NCBI RefSeq assembly: GCF_051175385.1
Contig: NZ_CP195106.1
Coordinates: 3,534,001 to 3,598,000 of the forward strand
Source: Tundrisphaera lichenicola
GTDB lineage: Bacteria > Planctomycetota > Planctomycetia > Isosphaerales > Isosphaeraceae
Reading direction: 5' to 3'
DNA: 64,000 bases
The notes below the pieces were generated by a model. That model saw nothing but the letters and a program-made list of their open reading frames with translations, did no database searches and had not been told where the DNA came from. The position numbers were made by a program, and so were the translations under genes. Positions 35,750 to 43,441 of the stretch are shown piece by piece (position 1 is the first letter of the stretch; each line of letters begins with the position of its first letter).

Positions 35750-36310
35750 TCAGTTCGCCGGGGCGGGCTCGGGCCTCAGCGCCGGGGCCTTCGGGAAATC
35801 GATGTCGGTCGCGGCCATCCGGTTGAAGTAGTTGGTGAAGATGTGGAGGGCGACGTTCGCGACGACTTCGGCAATCGCCCCTTCGTCGAACCCGGCCTCG
35901 CGGACGTCCCGAAGGTCGCCGTCGCCGACCGCCCCCCGCGACTCCAGGACCTTCAGGGCGAACCGGATCAGGGCGTCGGTCCTGGGGTCCACCGAGGTCC
36001 CGAGGCGGCTGTCGCTGATCTGCTCGGCGGTCAGGCCGACCATCCGGCCGACGGTCGAGTGGGCGGCCAGGCAATAGTCGCAGTCGTTCGCCTGGGCCAC
36101 CGCGAGGGCGATCTGCTCGCGAGCCCGGGCCGGCAGGGTCCCCTTGCCGAGCACCCCGCTGAGCTGGAGGTAGCCGTCGAGGACAACCGGGGCATTGGCC
36201 ATCGCCCGGGTCATGTTCGGGACGAGCCCGAGCTTCCCCTTCACCTCGTCCAGAAGTTCCTTGGCCCGGCCGGTCGCGGACTCGGGCGAAATCTGAGTGA
36301 TGCGTGCCAT
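35750..36310 (-). CDS. Carboxymuconolactone decarboxylase / AhpD-like peroxidase
   Basis: A 186-residue protein. NDCDYCLAAHS gives C77-x2-C80-x3-H84, the active-site signature of AhpD-type alkylhydroperoxidases; the rest (LPARAREQIALAVAQ, GFDEGAIAEVVANVALHIFTNYFNRMA) fits the all-helical fold. It probably reduces peroxides or is a thiol-dependent enzyme in the cytosol. It is the first gene of the operon beginning at 36310, about 60 bp downstream of the predicted sigma-54 transcription start. Confidence 0.9.
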   Translation of the reverse strand: MARITQISPESATGRAKELLDEVKGKLGLVPNMTRAMANAPVVLDGYLQLSGVLGKGTLPARAREQIALAVAQANDCDYCLAAHSTVGRMVGLTAEQISDSRLGTSVDPRTDALIRFALKVLESRGAVGDGDLRDVREAGFDEGAIAEVVANVALHIFTNYFNRMAATDIDFPKAPALRPEPAPAN

Positions 36311-36379
36311 GATCGGGATCCCCTCGTCATCGGTGGTTGGTTTCGGCCTCGCGTTTCGAGGCGAGCGGATCGGGAGTAA

Positions 36380-36395
36380 CTCATACCTCGTGCCA
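36380..36395 (-). promoter_or_regulatory. Sigma-54-type promoter for the AhpD-like operon
   Basis: On the minus strand TGGCACG (36395-36389) is an exact -24 element, followed by four bases and ATGAG at the -12 position (consensus TTGCW; the G is kept, the C is not). The spacing is correct. The start of transcription should be near 36369, about 60 bp before the first gene. It points away from the sigma-54 activator gene, as expected of a divergent target. Confidence 0.65.
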
Positions 36396-36465
36396 TGACA
36401 GTTTGGAATTTTTAAGTGTTTTTTGGGTATTGGTTTGCGGAAATTAGTGGTTGGCCTGGCTGTTA

Positions 36466-36516
36466 ACGGGATTTCGTGAATCTACGAGATTTCGTAGGGT
36501 GATTCCGAAATCTCGT
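36466..36516. promoter_or_regulatory. Three operator-like inverted repeats, likely activator sites
   Basis: Copies of ACGAGATTTCGT occur at 36466-36477 (ACGGGATTTCGT), 36484-36495 (within a perfect CTACGA-N4-TCGTAG) and, inverted, 36505-36516 (CCGAAATCTCGT). Centres are 18 and 21 bp apart, near two helical turns. They lie about 100-140 bp upstream of the minus-strand promoter start and just before the activator gene, so they fit upstream activation sites that could also control the activator itself. Confidence 0.75.
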
Positions 36517-36528
36517 CAGGGTGGCTTC

Positions 36529-38127
36529 ATGACATGGACCTCGGCGGATTCGCTGGTCTCCGATCCGAAGCGGCTGCTCCTGGACATGGCCCGGGAGCAT
36601 GGGTTGCCGGAACTTCTGCGGTTGGTGGTCGCCCGGCTGGGCGAGTCGCCTCGGGTCGCCCTGGCCCGGATCTGGCTGGTGCAGCCGACCGGCGATTGTT
36701 CCGGGTGTCCCTCCGAGGCGGATTGCCGGGGCCGGTCGAGCTGCCTCGAACTGGTCGCCAGTCATGGCCGTTCGGTCGTCGACCCGAGGGTCGAGTGGAC
36801 TCGGCTGGATGGGGCGTTCCGCCGGTTCCCGATCGGGGTCCGCAAGGTGGGGCGGATCGCGGCGACGGGCCAGCCGGTCGAGGCCTTCGACATGACGCCC
36901 GACCCGCCGGACTGGGCGGCGGACCCGGCCTGGATGCGTGCCGAGGGGATCGCGGGGTTCGGCGGGCAGCCGCTGGTCCACCGGGGGGAGGTCCTGGGTG
37001 TCCTGGGGGTGTTCGCTCGGGGGACGGTCGGGCCGGAGTGCATGGATTGGCTCCGGACGATCGCCGACCACGCCGCCGCGGCGATCGCCACCGCCCGGGC
37101 GTTCGAGCGGATCGAGGAGCTGAAGGCGAAGCTTGAGCTGGAGAACGAGTATCTGCGCGAGGAGGTGACTCGGGCCGGCTCTTTCGGCGAGCTGGTCGGC
37201 CAGGGGCCGGCCCTGGAGGCGCTGGCCCGGCAGATCGACCTGGTGGCCCCGACCGACGCGGCGGTCCTGGTCCTGGGCGAGAGCGGCACGGGCAAGGAGC
37301 TGGTCGCTCGGGAGCTGCACCGTCGGAGCAAACGAGCGGGCCGACCGCTGATCAAGGTGAACTGCGCGGCGGTCCCTCGCGAGCTGTACGAGAGCGAGTT
37401 CTTCGGGCACGCCCGGGGGTCGTTCACCGGGGCCTTGCGCGACCGCGCCGGGCGGTTCGAACTGGCCGACGGCGGGACCCTGTTCCTCGACGAGGTGGGC
37501 GAGATCCCCCTGGAACTCCAGGCGAAGCTGCTCCGCGTGCTCCAGGAAGGGGAACTCGAACGGGTCGGCGAGGAGCGGACCCGGAAGGTCGACGTCCGGC
37601 TCGTCGCGGCCACCAATCGCGACCTCCGGGCGGAGGCCGAGGCCGGGCGGTTCCGGCAGGACCTGTACTATCGCCTGAGCGTGTTCCCGGTCGAGCTTCC
37701 GCCGCTCCGCAAGCGAGCGGAAGACATCCCGCTGCTGGCCGAACATTTCCTGACCCTGGCCTCCCGCAAGCTCGGCAGGCCCAGGCCGAGGCTCACGCTG
37801 TCGAGCGTCCAGCAGCTCCAGGGTTATCACTGGCCGGGGAACGTCCGGGAACTTCAGCACGTGATCGAACGGGCGGTCATCACCGCCGACGGCCCTCGCC
37901 TGGCGATCGAACTGCCGGGTGGCCGGGCCGAGCCGGTGGCCTTGCCCCTCCCGGCCGGCCCGGATCGGGTCCTGACCGACGCCGAGGTCCGCCGGCTGGA
38001 GGCGGACAATATCCGAGAGGCCCTCCGGCGAACGTCCGGCAAGGTCTCGGGCACGGGGGGGGCCGCCGAGATCCTGGGGCTCAAGCCGACCACCCTCGCG
38101 TCCCGGATCAAGGCCCTGGGGATCTGA
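36529..38127 (+). CDS. Sigma-54-dependent activator with Cys4-GAF sensor
   Basis: A 532-residue protein. Residues 1-200 form a GAF-like sensor that contains C57-x2-C60-x5-C66-x5-C72 (DCSGCPSEADCRGRSSC), suited to binding a metal or Fe-S cluster. The AAA+ domain has Walker A GESGTGKE (250-257), a GSFTGA loop (297-302, Ser for the usual Ala), a Walker B-like LFLDEVGEI, and arginine-finger region. The C-terminal Fis-type helix-turn-helix is NIREALRRTSGKVSGTGGAAEILGLKPTTLASRIKAL. The ATG at 36529 starts just after the operators. It should turn on the divergent AhpD-like/DUF417/hydrolase operon in response to a redox or small-molecule cue; the signal is unknown. Confidence 0.93.
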   Translation: MTWTSADSLVSDPKRLLLDMAREHGLPELLRLVVARLGESPRVALARIWLVQPTGDCSGCPSEADCRGRSSCLELVASHGRSVVDPRVEWTRLDGAFRRFPIGVRKVGRIAATGQPVEAFDMTPDPPDWAADPAWMRAEGIAGFGGQPLVHRGEVLGVLGVFARGTVGPECMDWLRTIADHAAAAIATARAFERIEELKAKLELENEYLREEVTRAGSFGELVGQGPALEALARQIDLVAPTDAAVLVLGESGTGKELVARELHRRSKRAGRPLIKVNCAAVPRELYESEFFGHARGSFTGALRDRAGRFELADGGTLFLDEVGEIPLELQAKLLRVLQEGELERVGEERTRKVDVRLVAATNRDLRAEAEAGRFRQDLYYRLSVFPVELPPLRKRAEDIPLLAEHFLTLASRKLGRPRPRLTLSSVQQLQGYHWPGNVRELQHVIERAVITADGPRLAIELPGGRAEPVALPLPAGPDRVLTDAEVRRLEADNIREALRRTSGKVSGTGGAAEILGLKPTTLASRIKALGI

Positions 38128-38521
38128 CCCGGGCGATCCGTTTGATGGCTCGCACGGGGTCGACGACTTGTTTTTTAAGCCGTTGGGGCCGTCGTTGGGC
38201 GTCTCGATCTTGTGTCTACCTTTCTCGATAAGCGAGCTTTGTGATTTTGTCGATTTTGCCTCAAGTTTCCCTCGACCTGGCCTTGACCCCCGGTCGGGTC
38301 TTTCGCATGATGCCGCCCGTTCGCGACGGGTCATCGGCCGGTCGCGGGCCCCACCTCGGACGCGCACTCCCCGACGATTCCCGACCAGAATGATCCCCGC
38401 CGGGTCACGCCGCCCGACCCCTCGGTCGAGGGGCGGCCCGATCGACCGACCACGGATGGACCGGCGACGGGGGATGGAGCGGGCTTGCCTTGGGCCTGCC
38501 TGATTTACGAGGAGTTTCGCC
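38128..38521. other. Intergenic region, no gene seen
   Basis: These 394 bp have no supported frame. It includes a T-rich stretch just after the activator gene and a GAGGAG ribosome-binding site for the next gene near its end. Confidence 0.5.
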
Positions 38522-39118
38522 GTGTTGAGACGCTTCAATGGTTCATTGATCCTGATGACGGCCGCCCTGGCGATCGCCGGACCGGCCCATGGCGCGAGCA
38601 TCGTGACCGAAGGCGGCACCAAGTACGCTTACTACGAGCTGGTCAACACCCGGCCGACCCCCGTGAGCGACCTGGTCCTGGCCGGCGTCGTCCCTCCTAC
38701 CGCCGTCGTCCCGGCCGATCCGACCCTCGGCCCCTTGACCATCGTCCGGGGTTCTTCCGGCTTCGACGCGAACAACCTCTCGGTCATCACCAGCCCTCCG
38801 GGCTCGGACCCGGCGGGCATCGGATTCGACTTCACCAATCCCTCCAACCCGCTGGCGGCCGGGGGCGTCCTGAACTTCAAGGTCAGCCTCGACCCGAACT
38901 ACAACCTGACGAGCACCCCCGCGTTGACCCTCCAGCCGCCCGACGCCGACCTCGTCCTGTTCTCGTACACGCCGGTCTCGCCCAACGCCGGGCCGGGTGC
39001 CGATCCCGCCCCGAACACGCCCGAGCCGGCCTCGCTGGCCCTCTGGTCGGCCCTGGCGGGGGTGGCCCTGTTCCGGGTCCGGGCGTACCGGAAGGCCCGG
39101 GCGCTCGCCCCGGCCTGA
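38522..39118 (+). CDS. PEP-CTERM secreted protein
   Basis: A 198-residue protein starting at GTG after GAGGAG. A signal peptide (MLRRFNGSLILMTAALAIAGPAHGA) and a beta-rich body (YAYYELVNTRPTPVSDLVLAGVV...) are followed by NTPEPASLALWSALAGVALFRVRAYRKAR, the PEP-CTERM anchor. Probably a surface or matrix protein, processed by exosortase. Confidence 0.88.
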   Translation: MLRRFNGSLILMTAALAIAGPAHGASIVTEGGTKYAYYELVNTRPTPVSDLVLAGVVPPTAVVPADPTLGPLTIVRGSSGFDANNLSVITSPPGSDPAGIGFDFTNPSNPLAAGGVLNFKVSLDPNYNLTSTPALTLQPPDADLVLFSYTPVSPNAGPGADPAPNTPEPASLALWSALAGVALFRVRAYRKARALAPA

Positions 39119-39287
39119 GCCGCCCATCGGGCAAGGCACCGCCCCATGCCCGGGGAATTTCTCCCCCTTGGCATCGCGTTGTGACTCGGGCATGATGGAT
39201 CGCGATGGCCGCCGTCCCCTCGATTCGAGGCCGGGCGGCCACCCTGCGGTCGGCCCCGGCCGACGAGGCCCCGGCCCGAATCCCCCG

Positions 39288-39830
39288 ATGGACCCGCAAC
39301 CCGTGGAAATCCTGATCTCCGAGGAACAGATCCACGAGCGAATCCACCAGCTCGGCAAGCAGATCGAGGCCGACTACCAGGGTCAGCCCTTGACGATCGT
39401 GGCCATCCTGACCGGCAGCCTGATCGTCCTGGCCGACCTGATCCGCGAGATCCAGATTCCCCTTCGCGTGGCGCTCTTGCAGGCCAGCAGCTACAAGGGG
39501 GCCACCACCTCGGCGGGGGCCCTGATCATCAACGAGTCGTTCGCCCCCGATGTCGCGGGCCGCGACGTCCTGCTGCTCGACGACATCCTCGACACCGGCC
39601 ACACCCTCTCCACCCTGGTCCACCGGATGTCCGACCGGGGGGCGCTCCGGGTCCGGACCGCCGTGCTCCTCCGCAAGATCGGCCGCCAGGAAGTCGCGAT
39701 CGAGCCCGACTATTGCGGGTTCACCATCCCCGACCGCTTCGTGGTCGGATACGGGCTGGACTACGACGACGAGTTCCGCCATCTGCCCCACGTCGCCGTC
39801 CTGCCCGACCCCACGACCTCGAACGGCTGA
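39288..39830 (+). CDS. hpt: Hypoxanthine phosphoribosyltransferase
   Basis: A 180-residue protein of normal length. The PRPP-binding loop DVLLLDDILDTGHTL is diagnostic, and LTGSLIVLADL, ASSYKGATTS and KIGRQEVAIEPDYCGFTIPDRFVVGYGLDY complete the enzyme. It makes IMP or GMP from hypoxanthine or guanine and PRPP. An upstream in-frame ATG near 39192 adds a proline/glycine-rich leader and is not preferred. Confidence 0.95.
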   Translation: MDPQPVEILISEEQIHERIHQLGKQIEADYQGQPLTIVAILTGSLIVLADLIREIQIPLRVALLQASSYKGATTSAGALIINESFAPDVAGRDVLLLDDILDTGHTLSTLVHRMSDRGALRVRTAVLLRKIGRQEVAIEPDYCGFTIPDRFVVGYGLDYDDEFRHLPHVAVLPDPTTSNG

Positions 39831-39863
39831 GGGACTAGGCCCCGAGCCCCACCGGATCGCCCG

Positions 39864-40988
39864 ATGAAGATCGCCCTGGTCACCCGGCGCTATCCTCCCC
39901 TGATCGGCGGGGCCGAGCGGGTCCTGAGCTACCTGGCCCCGGCCCTGGCGAGCGAGGGGGCCGAGGTCGTGGTGCTGACCGCCAGGTCGGGGGGCCTGGC
40001 CCCTTCGGAGGTCGTCTCCCACGGGTGCCGGGTCGAGCGGCTGGCCACCTCGAAGGCCCGGTTTGTCGGGACGTTCCTCTACATGCGGGAACTCTCGCGC
40101 TGGTTCGCCCGGAATCGGGTGGACCTGGCTTATGTGTCGATGCTCAAGCATGATGCCTACGCGGTCCTGGGCGAGGGGCTCCGGAGGGGGTTCCCGGTGG
40201 TCCTCCGGCCCGAGGGGGCGGGGGCGACGGGCGACCTCGCCTGGCAATCCTGGGGGCGGTTCGGCCGGACCATCGGTCGACGCTGCCGTCAGGCCGACGC
40301 GGTGGTCGCGATCTCCTCCGCCGTCCGGGGGGAGCTGATCGGGGCGGGGTACGCACCGTCGAAGGTCGTCGACCTGCCCAACGGCGTCCCGATCCCCGAC
40401 CGAGGCTGGGAGCCCGGCACCGACCCCACCTCGCTCCGCGCCGCCTATGTCGGGAGGCTGGCCCCCGAGAAGGGGCTCGACGCCCTGGTCGACGCCTGGC
40501 CGATCGTCCGGGCGGGCCATCCCGAGGCCCGACTCACCCTGGTCGGCGAAGGTCCCGAGCGTCCCGGCCTCGAAGCCCGGATCGCTCGGCTGGGGCTGAT
40601 GGGGTCGGTCGAACTGGCGGGTGCGGTCGCCGACCCTTCGGAAATCCTCCGGTCGTCCGACCTGTTCGTGCTCCCCTCGCGCGAGGAGGGGATGAGCATC
40701 GCCCTCCTGGAGGCGATGGTCCTGGGAATCCCGAGCGTCGCCTCGGCGATCCCGGGCAATCTCGCCCTGATGACCGACCGAGAGCATGGCCGACTCGCCC
40801 CCCCCGACGACCCCGCTGCCCTGGCCCGGATGATCCTCGAACACCGGGCCGACCCCGATGCCTTGCGGATGGCCATTGCGGCCCGACGGCGGGTCTCCGA
40901 ACATTACTCGATCTCCGCCGTGGCTCGTCGGCACCTGGAACTGTTCCGAGAGCTGATCGACCGATCCCCCCACTCATCGAGCCCTTGA
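39864..40988 (+). CDS. GT4-family glycosyltransferase
   Basis: A 374-residue protein of the GT-B fold. IGGAERVLSYLAPALASEGAEVVVLTAR gives the acceptor-side N-terminus and AYVGRLAPEKGLDALVDAW the donor domain; PSREEGMSIALLEAMVLGIPSVA is the E-x7-E nucleotide-sugar motif. It transfers a sugar from a nucleotide donor to a growing glycan in the cytosol. It starts a run of surface-glycan-type genes. Confidence 0.93.
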   Translation: MKIALVTRRYPPLIGGAERVLSYLAPALASEGAEVVVLTARSGGLAPSEVVSHGCRVERLATSKARFVGTFLYMRELSRWFARNRVDLAYVSMLKHDAYAVLGEGLRRGFPVVLRPEGAGATGDLAWQSWGRFGRTIGRRCRQADAVVAISSAVRGELIGAGYAPSKVVDLPNGVPIPDRGWEPGTDPTSLRAAYVGRLAPEKGLDALVDAWPIVRAGHPEARLTLVGEGPERPGLEARIARLGLMGSVELAGAVADPSEILRSSDLFVLPSREEGMSIALLEAMVLGIPSVASAIPGNLALMTDREHGRLAPPDDPAALARMILEHRADPDALRMAIAARRRVSEHYSISAVARRHLELFRELIDRSPHSSSP

Positions 40989-40990
40989 CC

Positions 40991-41899
40991 ATGCCAAGAG
41001 CAAAGCTGGACGGGCCGACGACCTTGAGGAAACCGCCGGGATTCTGGAAGACATTCGCCTGGATGATCGGCATGTCGGCTTGCCTGGCGTTCCTCACGGT
41101 GGGAGATGAGGGCCTCGATCGAGTGGGTATGGTCTTCCTCGAAATCATCCTGATCCAGATCGGTGTCGTTGCGGTGTTTCTTTACGGGATCGCTCCGCTC
41201 AAGATGCGGAAAACATACTGGATGTCGCCGACCCCGGAGATCCGCCCGGTCGAGCCCGATTCGGCGGAGCTTCCCCCCACGGTCGCCGAGGGCTCTCGAT
41301 CCGGGTCGGAGGCCCTTTCGAGGCTGGGGTTCGTCGATCATGGGCTCTTCTTCCTCGCGGATTCGAACCCCAATGTCACGACTTATGTAAGCCTCTTCGG
41401 CCACCAGGACTCGGGGACGGAAGCGAAGCGGCTGGACATGATCCTCCCGGCGGGGGCTCCGATCGAGACCACCACGCACTTCTGGACGAAGTTCGCCGAC
41501 GGGACCCAGGTGATCACCCACAACAACGTCCGACCCTCGCTGATGCCGGTCCCGCCGAAGCGCCGAGGGTTCCCGTTCCCGGACGTGCAGGACCCGGCAC
41601 GACTCCTGGCCCTTCATCGACGGGCGATCGCGGAGGTGGGCGAATTCTCGGCCCGTTCTCCCATCATTCAGGAGGATCCCGCCCCCTGGATCTTGCGAAC
41701 GATGGCCGAGGAGCAGGAGCAACTGGTCAAGGCCGGCTATTTTTCCTTCGACGAGGAAGCGGGGGTCTATCGCCCGACTTATCGAGGGGCGTTCGTGATG
41801 ACATGGAAGTACCTCTGGCCCTGGGGACCGATCCGGAAGCGAATCCGATTGCTCCGATCCCGTCGGCTGCTCCGGACCTGGGAGGGGTCGGCCCACTGA
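40991..41899 (+). CDS. Membrane protein of unknown function in the glycan gene group
   Basis: A 302-residue protein whose ATG lies 2 bp after the GT4 stop codon, so the two are almost certainly co-translated. Two membrane helices near the N-terminus (AWMIGMSACLAFLTVG, VGMVFLEIILIQIGVVAVFLYGI) are followed by a soluble domain with VDHGLFFLADSNPNVTTYVSLFGHQDSGTEAKRLDMILP and FADGTQVITHNN. No family is recognised. Confidence 0.65.
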   Translation: MPRAKLDGPTTLRKPPGFWKTFAWMIGMSACLAFLTVGDEGLDRVGMVFLEIILIQIGVVAVFLYGIAPLKMRKTYWMSPTPEIRPVEPDSAELPPTVAEGSRSGSEALSRLGFVDHGLFFLADSNPNVTTYVSLFGHQDSGTEAKRLDMILPAGAPIETTTHFWTKFADGTQVITHNNVRPSLMPVPPKRRGFPFPDVQDPARLLALHRRAIAEVGEFSARSPIIQEDPAPWILRTMAEEQEQLVKAGYFSFDEEAGVYRPTYRGAFVMTWKYLWPWGPIRKRIRLLRSRRLLRTWEGSAH

Positions 41900-41977
41900 G
41901 GGCTGTCTGGTCGTCGGTCGGCGGATGGGGTAATCTTCCGGCCTCGCGAATATCCGAAGCCCCGATGGTCTCCCCCC

Positions 41978-43099
41978 GTGCTGAACGTCCTCCAACTGAT
42001 CCCCACCCTCGACCGTTCGGGGGCCGAGAAGCAGATGGTCCTGCTGGCCGAGGGGCTCCCGCGCGACCGGTTCCGGTCCGAGGTCGCGGCCCTGACCCGG
42101 CTCGGCCCCTTGAAGGCCGAGCTGGACGAGGCGGGTATCCCGGTCACGTCGATCGGCAAGCGGCACAAGGTCGACCCGCTGGCCCTCCGTCGGCTGACCC
42201 GGTTCCTCCGCGAGAAGCGGTTCGACGTGATCCAGACCTGGATCTACGCGGCCGACACCTACGGGCGGGTCGCCGCCCATCAGGCCAGGGTGCCGGTGGT
42301 CGTGACCTCGGAGATGGCCGTCGACCTCTGGAAGGGACGATCCGAGCTGGCGGTCGACCGATTCCTGAGCCGGTGGACCGACCGGGTGGTGGGGAACTCG
42401 AACGCGGTGGTCGAGTTTTATCGGAAGGTGGGCATCCCGCCCGAGAAGCTGGCCATGATCCCCTCGGGGATCGCCGACGAGGAGCCGCCCGAGGTCGACC
42501 CCGCCGCCGTCCGGACCGAGCTGGGCCTGCCGGCCGATGCCCCCCTGGTCCTGTTCGCGGGTCGGCTGGCCGAGCAGAAGGGGGTGGACACCCTCCTCTC
42601 GAGCCTCGACCTCCTCCAGCACGTCCGGCCCGACCTCCGGACCCTGATCGTCGGCGAGGGGCCGCTCCGGTCCCGGCTGGAGGGGCTGGCCCGGTGCTTC
42701 ACGCTGCTCGACCAGCGTCGGGTCTCGTTCCTCGGCCACCGAGACGACGTCCCGAGGCTCCTGGCCGCCTCCGACCTCCTGGTCCTGCCCAGCCTCTACG
42801 AAGGGCTGCCCAACGTGGTCCTGGAGGCGATGAGGTTCCGGAAGCCGGTCGTCGCCACCGCCGCCCCCGGGACGACCGAGGTGGTCGAGGATGGCGTGAC
42901 CGGCATCCTGGTCCCCCTTCGGGACCCCCCCGCCCTGGCCCAGGCGATCCGATCGGTGATCGCCGACCCGGGACGGGCGAGGGCCTTCGGCGAGGCGGGC
43001 CGGTCGAGGGTCGAGGCCGAGTTCGGCATCGCCTTGATGGTCGAGCGGTTCGCCACGCTCTACGAGGGGCTGGCGAGGGAGAAGGGCCTCTTGAAGTGA
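41978..43099 (+). CDS. GT4-family glycosyltransferase
   Basis: A 373-residue protein starting at GTG. LDRSGAEKQMVLLAEGLPRD is the typical N-terminus of GT4 enzymes, LVLFAGRLAEQKGVDTLLSSLDLL the donor-domain start and PSLYEGLPNVVLEAMRFRKPVVAT the E-x7-E motif. It adds a sugar to a glycan acceptor. The paralogue at 39864 and asnB at 43442 frame it. Confidence 0.93.
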   Translation: MLNVLQLIPTLDRSGAEKQMVLLAEGLPRDRFRSEVAALTRLGPLKAELDEAGIPVTSIGKRHKVDPLALRRLTRFLREKRFDVIQTWIYAADTYGRVAAHQARVPVVVTSEMAVDLWKGRSELAVDRFLSRWTDRVVGNSNAVVEFYRKVGIPPEKLAMIPSGIADEEPPEVDPAAVRTELGLPADAPLVLFAGRLAEQKGVDTLLSSLDLLQHVRPDLRTLIVGEGPLRSRLEGLARCFTLLDQRRVSFLGHRDDVPRLLAASDLLVLPSLYEGLPNVVLEAMRFRKPVVATAAPGTTEVVEDGVTGILVPLRDPPALAQAIRSVIADPGRARAFGEAGRSRVEAEFGIALMVERFATLYEGLAREKGLLK

Positions 43100-43133
43100 T
43101 GGTGCCCTCAGGGTTTCCGGGGGCGATTTCGGC

Positions 43134-43272
43134 GGAGCAAGCTCCTCCTGGCGAAAGCGGAAGCAAGCTTCCGCACTCCAGGGCGGCTTCGCCTCTTCGG
43201 GGGCGACGAGCCGCCGGAGGCCTTGGAGTGCGGAAGCTTGCTTCCGCTTTCTCACCCGGAGCTTGCTCCGGG
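43134..43272. repeat. Long inverted-repeat element, copy 1
   Basis: A hairpin-forming 139-bp element between genes. The arms end in GGAGCAAGCTCC and GGAGCTTGCTCC. Inside each arm is GCGGAAGC-AA-GCTTCCGC (or its TT form), then GCACTCCAGGG and CCTTGGAGTGC. A second copy lies at 52686-52822. Confidence 0.8.
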
Positions 43273-43441
43273 AGCCAACCGCAGCCAACCGACGGATCGT
43301 ACCCCCAGAAAAACGGGGAACACCCTGAAGTGACGGCTGGCCGCTCCCCGATGGTCGGGGCGAAGGGGCTGTGCTAGGCTGAAGGCCCGGGGCGATCGCG
43401 GCTCCGTCCGCGAACGTCCGACGACTCGAAGGGCCCCTAGC

